Shown: one piece after another, positions 59,838 to 64,000 of the stretch
Position numbering within the stretch: position 1 is the first letter of the stretch
Layout of the letters: every line of letters begins with the position of its first letter
Assembly (NCBI GenBank): GCA_000720375.1
Contig: JOAA01000018.1
Location: 124,001 to 188,000, forward strand
DNA from: Rhodococcus rhodnii
GTDB taxonomy: Bacteria > Actinomycetota > Actinomycetes > Mycobacteriales > Pseudonocardiaceae
Direction: 5' to 3'
Length of the DNA stretch: 64,000 bases
Position numbers and translations under genes: made by a program
Notes under the pieces: generated by a model
The model's database searches: none
What the model saw: the letters and a program-made list of their open reading frames with translations, nothing else
What the model was told of the DNA's origin: nothing

Positions 59838-59960
59838 GCCGCTCAACCCTCTCCTCAATCGCTTCAGACCACGTCGTGGTGAGCCTACCTGCGCCTGGTA
59901 GGGGGTTTTCCGCATCGTGTGGTGCCGACCACTCAGGTCAGGAAGCTTTAGCCTTGTCGC

Positions 59961-61172
59961 GTGTCCACGACGGAGGTGACTCGGCAACCGGCGGCGATCG
60001 CGGAAAAAACTGAACAAATCCGGCTGAGAACCTGGACTGTGCGACGCGTCGCATACCTGCTCGCGCCCGCGCTGATCTACCTGAGCATCCGCGAATTCGG
60101 CCTGCTTGTGCTGTCGTGGATGAGCTATCAGACACGTTTCCCGATGGGACAGGCGCTCACATCGTGGGACGCGGACTGGTATCTGGGCATCGCCGCCGGC
60201 GGCTACGACAACGTGCCGCACCGGCTGGTCGACGCCTACAACCAGCGCAGCCCCGAGACACCGCTGGCGTTCTTCCCCGGGTACCCGAAGCTGATCAACT
60301 ACCTGGCCGCGCCCTTCGGAAGCACCGAAACCGCACGGCTGGTCGCGGCCTTCACCATCACGGTCGTCGCCGGCGTTTTCTGTGCGTACGCCCTGGCCAG
60401 GATCGGCAGACGGATCCCAGGCGGGTCGCCCCGGATCGGGCTGATCCTGGTCGCACTGTTCGCCGCGGCACCGATGAGTGTGGTGCTGGTCATGCCGTAC
60501 TCCGAGGCGCTGTTCTGCGCTTTCGCCGCGTGGGCGCTGGTCGGAGTGCTCGAACGGAACTGGATCCTGGCCGGTCTGGCTTGTGCTTGCGCGGGTCTGG
60601 TCCGGCCGACGGCCGCGGCCCTGGTGCTGGCGGTCGGCCTGGCCGCGCTGGTCGCCGTGATCAAACGCCAGGACGGCTGGTGTCCATGGCTCGGCGGGCT
60701 GCTCGTGCCGCTCGGCCTGTTCGGTTACCTCGGCTGGGTCGCCGTCCGGACCGGCGAGCTGTTCGGGTACTTCAGCCTGCAGGAACGCGGCTGGGACTCG
60801 CGGTTCGACGGCGGCGTGGCCACGTGGAGGTTCGCGGTCGAGGCGTTGACCCGGCAGCTGTCGGTGCTCGAAGGCGTGACGATCCTGCTGCTTCTCGGGG
60901 CCATCGCGCTGGTCGTGATCGGGTTCAGGATGAAGCTGCCGTGGCCGCTGATGGTCTTCGGGCTGGGCGTGCTGGTCATGGACATCGGGTCGAACGGGCT
61001 GATGGCGTCCAAGACGCGGCTGTTGTTGCCCGCGTTCGTGTTGCTGATCCCGATAGCGGTCGGCCTCGCCAAACGACAGACCGCTACGGTCGTCGCCACG
61101 CTGACCGGGCTGGCTGTGATCACGTCCTGGTTCGGCGCTTACTCGCTGACGGTGTGGAGCTGGGCAATCTGA
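59961..61172 (+). CDS. Integral-membrane mannosyltransferase-like protein (GT-C, PIG-V type)
   Basis: A 403-residue multi-TM protein. [16 protein letters not shown] near residue 68 is the acidic loop expected of GT-C enzymes (WDxxxY), followed by [17 protein letters not shown] and TM helices. GT-C enzymes transfer sugars from polyprenyl-phosphate donors outside the membrane. GTG 59961 has tagcct close by and no SD, so leaderless. It overlaps the nitroreductase gene (TGATG). Confidence 0.85.
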   Translation: MSTTEVTRQPAAIAEKTEQIRLRTWTVRRVAYLLAPALIYLSIREFGLLVLSWMSYQTRFPMGQALTSWDADWYLGIAAGGYDNVPHRLVDAYNQRSPETPLAFFPGYPKLINYLAAPFGSTETARLVAAFTITVVAGVFCAYALARIGRRIPGGSPRIGLILVALFAAAPMSVVLVMPYSEALFCAFAAWALVGVLERNWILAGLACACAGLVRPTAAALVLAVGLAALVAVIKRQDGWCPWLGGLLVPLGLFGYLGWVAVRTGELFGYFSLQERGWDSRFDGGVATWRFAVEALTRQLSVLEGVTILLLLGAIALVVIGFRMKLPWPLMVFGLGVLVMDIGSNGLMASKTRLLLPAFVLLIPIAVGLAKRQTATVVATLTGLAVITSWFGAYSLTVWSWAI

Positions 61173-61738
61173 TGCATCCGTTGATGAGGGACCGGTGGAG
61201 CCCGCGGTGGCTCGACGCGTCCGCCGAGGTCACCGACGCGCAGCTGCAAGCGATGCTGGAGGCCGCGCGCTGGGCGCCTTCGTACGGCAATTCACAGCCC
61301 GCGCGCTACATGGTCGGGCGTCGCGGTGATACGACCTATTCGCGGATTTTCGAGGTGCTCTCGCGACGTAACCAGGAGTGGGCGCAGAATGCGCCGGTGC
61401 TGATCCTGGGGATCGCGATGACCGTGAACCACAAGGGCACGTTGCCGCTGAACGAGTACGGCCTTGGACTGGCGACCGAGAACCTGGTGCTGCAGGCGGT
61501 GGACGAAGGCCTTGTCGCACACCAGATGGGCGGGTTCAACGCGGAAGGCGCGCGGATCCTGTTCGAACTGCCGCCCGAGGCACGGCCGGTCGTGGTGATC
61601 GCGGTCGGCAAACTCGGGGACCGGTCGAGCATTCCGGAAGATCTCCGAGAGCGAGAACTCGCCCCGCGCAAGCGGTTGCCGCTCTCGGAGATCGCCTTTA
61701 CCGGTGAGTGGGGAAAACCCTTTACAGCTGAGCCGTGA
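61172..61738 (+). CDS. Nitroreductase family protein
   Basis: A 188-residue FMN-dependent oxidoreductase. [11 protein letters not shown], then [20 protein letters not shown] is the FMN-binding start, and [25 protein letters not shown] the conserved helix. Reduces nitro or quinone groups with NAD(P)H. It starts inside the stop of the GT-C gene (TGATG), so the two are coupled. Converges with the S1 protease, overlapping it by 17 bp. Confidence 0.9.
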   Translation: MHPLMRDRWSPRWLDASAEVTDAQLQAMLEAARWAPSYGNSQPARYMVGRRGDTTYSRIFEVLSRRNQEWAQNAPVLILGIAMTVNHKGTLPLNEYGLGLATENLVLQAVDEGLVAHQMGGFNAEGARILFELPPEARPVVVIAVGKLGDRSSIPEDLRERELAPRKRLPLSEIAFTGEWGKPFTAEP

Positions 61739-62504
61739 TAGCGGCGTGGTAGGTCGCGATCCGGCCGTACACGCCTGGGTAACCCGCCAGCGCGCAGCCA
61801 CGGCCCCATGACGTGTCACCGATCAACTTGCCGCCCGCGATCAGCGGACCACCCGAGTCGCCCTGGCAGGTGTCCACGCCACCGTTCGCCAGACCGGCGC
61901 AGACCATGGCGGACTGGATGAACGAGGAACCGTACGCGCTGCGGCAAGTGGCGTCACTGGTCAGCGGGACATTGGCTTTGAGCAGGTAGCGGGACGCCGA
62001 GCCACCGGAACTCGTGGTTCCCCAGCCGAGGATCGTGGTCTGGGTACCGGCCGCGTACAGAGCGGTGTCCTGTGGCGTGGCCAGCGGAAGGTACGGGCCA
62101 GGCAGGCTCGTGCCGAGGGTCAGCACGGAGACGTCGTACCCACGCGTGGCGCTGGTGTAGTTGGGGTGCACCCAGATCCGCGTCACGGTCGCGACCGTGC
62201 CCGCGGTGCTCTGCTTGTCCTCACGGCCCCACACCACACGAGTGCTCGACGGGCTGCGGCCCACGGTGCAGTGCGCCGCAGTGACCACCTTTGTCGCGCT
62301 GACCAGCGTGCCGCCGCAGAACTGCGAACCGGAGGAGCTGGCCAGGTAGACGGTGTACTTGTAGTCGTTGATGTTGGCGCGGGTGCCGCCAACGATCATC
62401 GGAGTGACGTCCGCCGATGCCACCGACACCGACGACAAGGTGGCCAGCGTCGTCACGACCGCGACGACGCAGGCTCGAACCAGGCGGGGCAGGGTAGCCG
62501 CCAT
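61722..62504 (-). CDS. Secreted trypsin-like serine protease
   Basis: A 260-residue S1 protease. Signal peptide (VRACVVAVVTTLATLSSVSVASA) and short propeptide precede IVGGTRANI, the activation N-terminus. Catalytic residues are His in VVTAAHCTVG, Asp in GYDVSVLTL and Ser in CQGDSGGPLIAGG; the primary pocket residue Asp before CQGDSGG (GVDTCQGDSGG) predicts trypsin-like specificity. RBS aaaggaga precedes ATG. Three disulfide Cys pairs fit. Confidence 0.93.
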   Translation of the reverse strand: MAATLPRLVRACVVAVVTTLATLSSVSVASADVTPMIVGGTRANINDYKYTVYLASSSGSQFCGGTLVSATKVVTAAHCTVGRSPSSTRVVWGREDKQSTAGTVATVTRIWVHPNYTSATRGYDVSVLTLGTSLPGPYLPLATPQDTALYAAGTQTTILGWGTTSSGGSASRYLLKANVPLTSDATCRSAYGSSFIQSAMVCAGLANGGVDTCQGDSGGPLIAGGKLIGDTSWGRGCALAGYPGVYGRIATYHAAITAQL

Positions 62505-62641
62505 GGCTGTCTCCTTTTCCTCATGGCCGCTCCCGGTCGAGCGGCATGATCCATGAGTAATCGGGCGACGACAGATCGTGCAACCGCTGATCGGTCGACG
62601 ACGTTGCCAGTGGGGCCGATGATTGCCCCTGGAAATGAAAA

Positions 62642-62731
62642 GGGGACCTCGTGCACCTGTCAGAGCCCGCTTATCCTTGCTGCCTTCCGGCCCTGGGGAG
62701 GTTCACGAGATGGACACCGCACGAGGTCCAC
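62642..62731 (+). ncRNA. ffs: Signal recognition particle RNA (small bacterial type)
   Basis: Complementary ends gggacctcgtgc and gcacgaggtcc close a single long hairpin. The apical part holds the Ffh-binding tetraloop region around ccttgctgccttccggccct and ggttcacga typical of small bacterial SRP RNA. It lies 280 bp upstream of dnaX, an arrangement known from mycobacteria. RNA boundaries are approximate. Confidence 0.9.
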
Positions 62732-63010
62732 TGACAGTGTAGCGAACCGGCGAGCCGGTCCTGGCGCCGGGACCGGGGCTTGGTCGCGCTGGTCGTTTAC
62801 GCCACGCAACGCGCCCGACGCCGCCCCGGCCACGGCGGCGAGCAGGCACTCCAGCGGTGTCGGCTGCGTGGGGCGGGGTGGACCAGCGGTTGGGGGTGGG
62901 CGGCCCCCGCAGGGGGTCGGAATGTGACAGTCCGGCTTTGGCGACCGAGCCCGTCCGAGCGAAGCGAGGACAATTCAACACTGTCGGTGGGGCCCGGTAG
63001 GGTCGTTGCC
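62732..63010. other. Intergenic region before dnaX
   Basis: No gene seen. Contains GC-rich hairpin material (accggcgagccggtcctggcg, 62745-62765), a possible SRP-RNA terminator, and a -10-like tagggt at 62998-63003 seven bases before GTG 63011, so the dnaX message may be leaderless. Confidence 0.45.
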
Positions 63011-64000
63011 GTGGCGCTCGCCCTTTACCGCAAGTACCGTCCGGCGACCTTCGCTGAGGTGGTCGGTCAGGAGCACGTCACCGAGCCGCTGCGCATCGCG
63101 CTCGCGGCCGGTCGGGTCAACCATGCGTACCTCTTCTCCGGGCCTCGTGGCTGCGGGAAGACCTCCAGTGCGCGCATCATGGCCCGGTCCCTCAACTGCG
63201 CGCAGGGGCCGACGCCCGATCCCTGTGGCGAGTGCGAGTCGTGCGTGTCCCTCGCTCCCAACGGGCCGGGCAGTGTCGATGTGGTCGAGCTCGACGCGGC
63301 CAGCCATGGTGGTGTCGATGACACTCGTGAGCTGCGGGACCGGGCGTTCTTCGCACCGGCCATCTCGCGGTACCGCGTCTTCATCATCGACGAGGCGCAC
63401 ATGGTCACCACGCAGGGTTTCAACGCCCTGCTCAAGATCGTCGAGGAGCCACCAGAGCACCTCATCTTCATCTTCGCCACCACCGAGCCGGACAAGGTCC
63501 TGCCGACCATCCGCTCCCGTACCCACCACTATCCGTTCCGGCTGATCCCGCCGGGCGTGATGCGGGAGCTCCTGGAGCGCAACTGCGCTGCCGAAGGTGT
63601 CACGGTCGAGCCTTCCGTCTTCCCGTTGGTCATTCGGGCGGGTGGGGGCTCGGCGCGTGACACCCAGTCGGTCATGGACCAGCTGTTGTCCGGCGCTGGA
63701 CCCGATGGTGTGACATACGAGCGCGCGATCTCGTTGCTGGGTGTCACGGACATCGCGTTGATCAACGACATGGTCGACGGGCTCGCGACCGGCGACTCGG
63801 CCGCCGTGTACGGCACGATCGAGCGACTTGTCGACGCCGGGCACGATCCCCGGCGGTTCGCTTCGGACCTGCTGGACCGGCTGCGGGATCTGGTTCTGCT
63901 CAGTGCCGTGCCGGATTCGGGTGCGCGCGGTTTGGTCAACGTTCCCGACGACGAGCTGACGCGGATGTCCGCGCAAGCGGATCGGATGGGCCCGGCGACG
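63011..64000 (+). CDS. dnaX: DNA polymerase III subunit gamma/tau, 3' partial
   Basis: Clamp-loader ATPase subunit, reading past the window end (330 codons visible). ALYRKYRPATFAEVVGQEHV begins the family; Walker A FSGPRGCGKTSSARIMA; zinc module LNCAQGPTPDPCGECESC; Walker B FIIDEAHMV; the sensor 1 TEPDKVLPTIRSRTHHYPF with Arg finger SRT. The start is GTG 63011, and no Shine-Dalgarno is seen. Upstream SRP RNA supports the locus. Confidence 0.95.
   Translation, partial: MALALYRKYRPATFAEVVGQEHVTEPLRIALAAGRVNHAYLFSGPRGCGKTSSARIMARSLNCAQGPTPDPCGECESCVSLAPNGPGSVDVVELDAASHGGVDDTRELRDRAFFAPAISRYRVFIIDEAHMVTTQGFNALLKIVEEPPEHLIFIFATTEPDKVLPTIRSRTHHYPFRLIPPGVMRELLERNCAAEGVTVEPSVFPLVIRAGGGSARDTQSVMDQLLSGAGPDGVTYERAISLLGVTDIALINDMVDGLATGDSAAVYGTIERLVDAGHDPRRFASDLLDRLRDLVLLSAVPDSGARGLVNVPDDELTRMSAQADRMGPAT

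Overview
The window is high-GC actinomycete chromosome. GTG and TTG starts, genes joined by 4-base ATGA or GTGA overlaps, WhiB and Holin-X families, and a gene order close to the mycobacterial acs-ephE-marP-nudix-trx-nth-crp and arsA pair-whiB4-ponA2-metallophosphatase block all point to Actinomycetota. The style (penicillin acylases, Excalibur lipoproteins, long palindromic terminators, a tRNA-borne integrative element) best fits Pseudonocardiaceae, which is an inference.

Layout. 1-4.9 kb: end of murQ, a secreted penicillin-acylase-type hydrolase, two Excalibur lipoproteins and a degenerate Fic-like protein. 5.1-11.1 kb: acs, then a GntR-controlled catabolic group (OsmC, nitrilase, MHS-type transporter, DUF2848) with two near-identical operators. 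11.1-18.2 kb: nhaA behind a candidate Li+/nhaA-I riboswitch, Holin-X protein, EphE-like alpha/beta protein, the coupled operon nth-trx-nudix-marP, and crp. A ~0.85 kb gene-free stretch follows. 19.0-31.9 kb: MFS plus nucleoside hydrolase, a PHP hydrolase, a second DnaN-like sliding clamp, MBL and Nudix hydrolases, an oxidoreductase, two related unknown genes, RidA, DUF4177, two ArsA/Get3-type ATPases and whiB4. 32.1-36.3 kb: ponA2, a GatB/YqeY protein, a metallophosphoesterase and tRNA-Pro(CGG).

36.3-49.0 kb is an integrated element of about 12.7 kb in tRNA-Pro, bounded by a perfect 43-bp repeat. It carries int, xis and a coupled replication-like operon (DUF3631 ATPase, a frameshifted small gene, a DnaB-N-like protein, a zinc-ribbon membrane protein). 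An IS481-type insertion sequence with 52-bp imperfect ends follows. The remainder is AT-richer cargo: a nitrile-hydratase-leader-like protein with its partner, a two-TM protein, a DUF4238 protein, secreted proteins, and a striking inverted array of short iterons. No TraB/FtsK-type transfer gene is visible, so it looks like a trimmed AICE or a satellite.

49.0-64 kb returns to core chromosome: an S9 peptidase, an oxidative-stress set (dps, ohr, FMN reductase, a Fur-family regulator with a perfect palindrome upstream), an HSL-type esterase, an MFS transporter, the asd-ask operon with a likely internal start for an aspartokinase beta subunit, a GT-C transferase with a nitroreductase, a trypsin-like protease, the SRP RNA and the start of dnaX.

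The most promising material is the 42.4-48.3 kb cargo, the 46.5 kb iteron palindrome, the DnaN paralogue and the nhaA leader.
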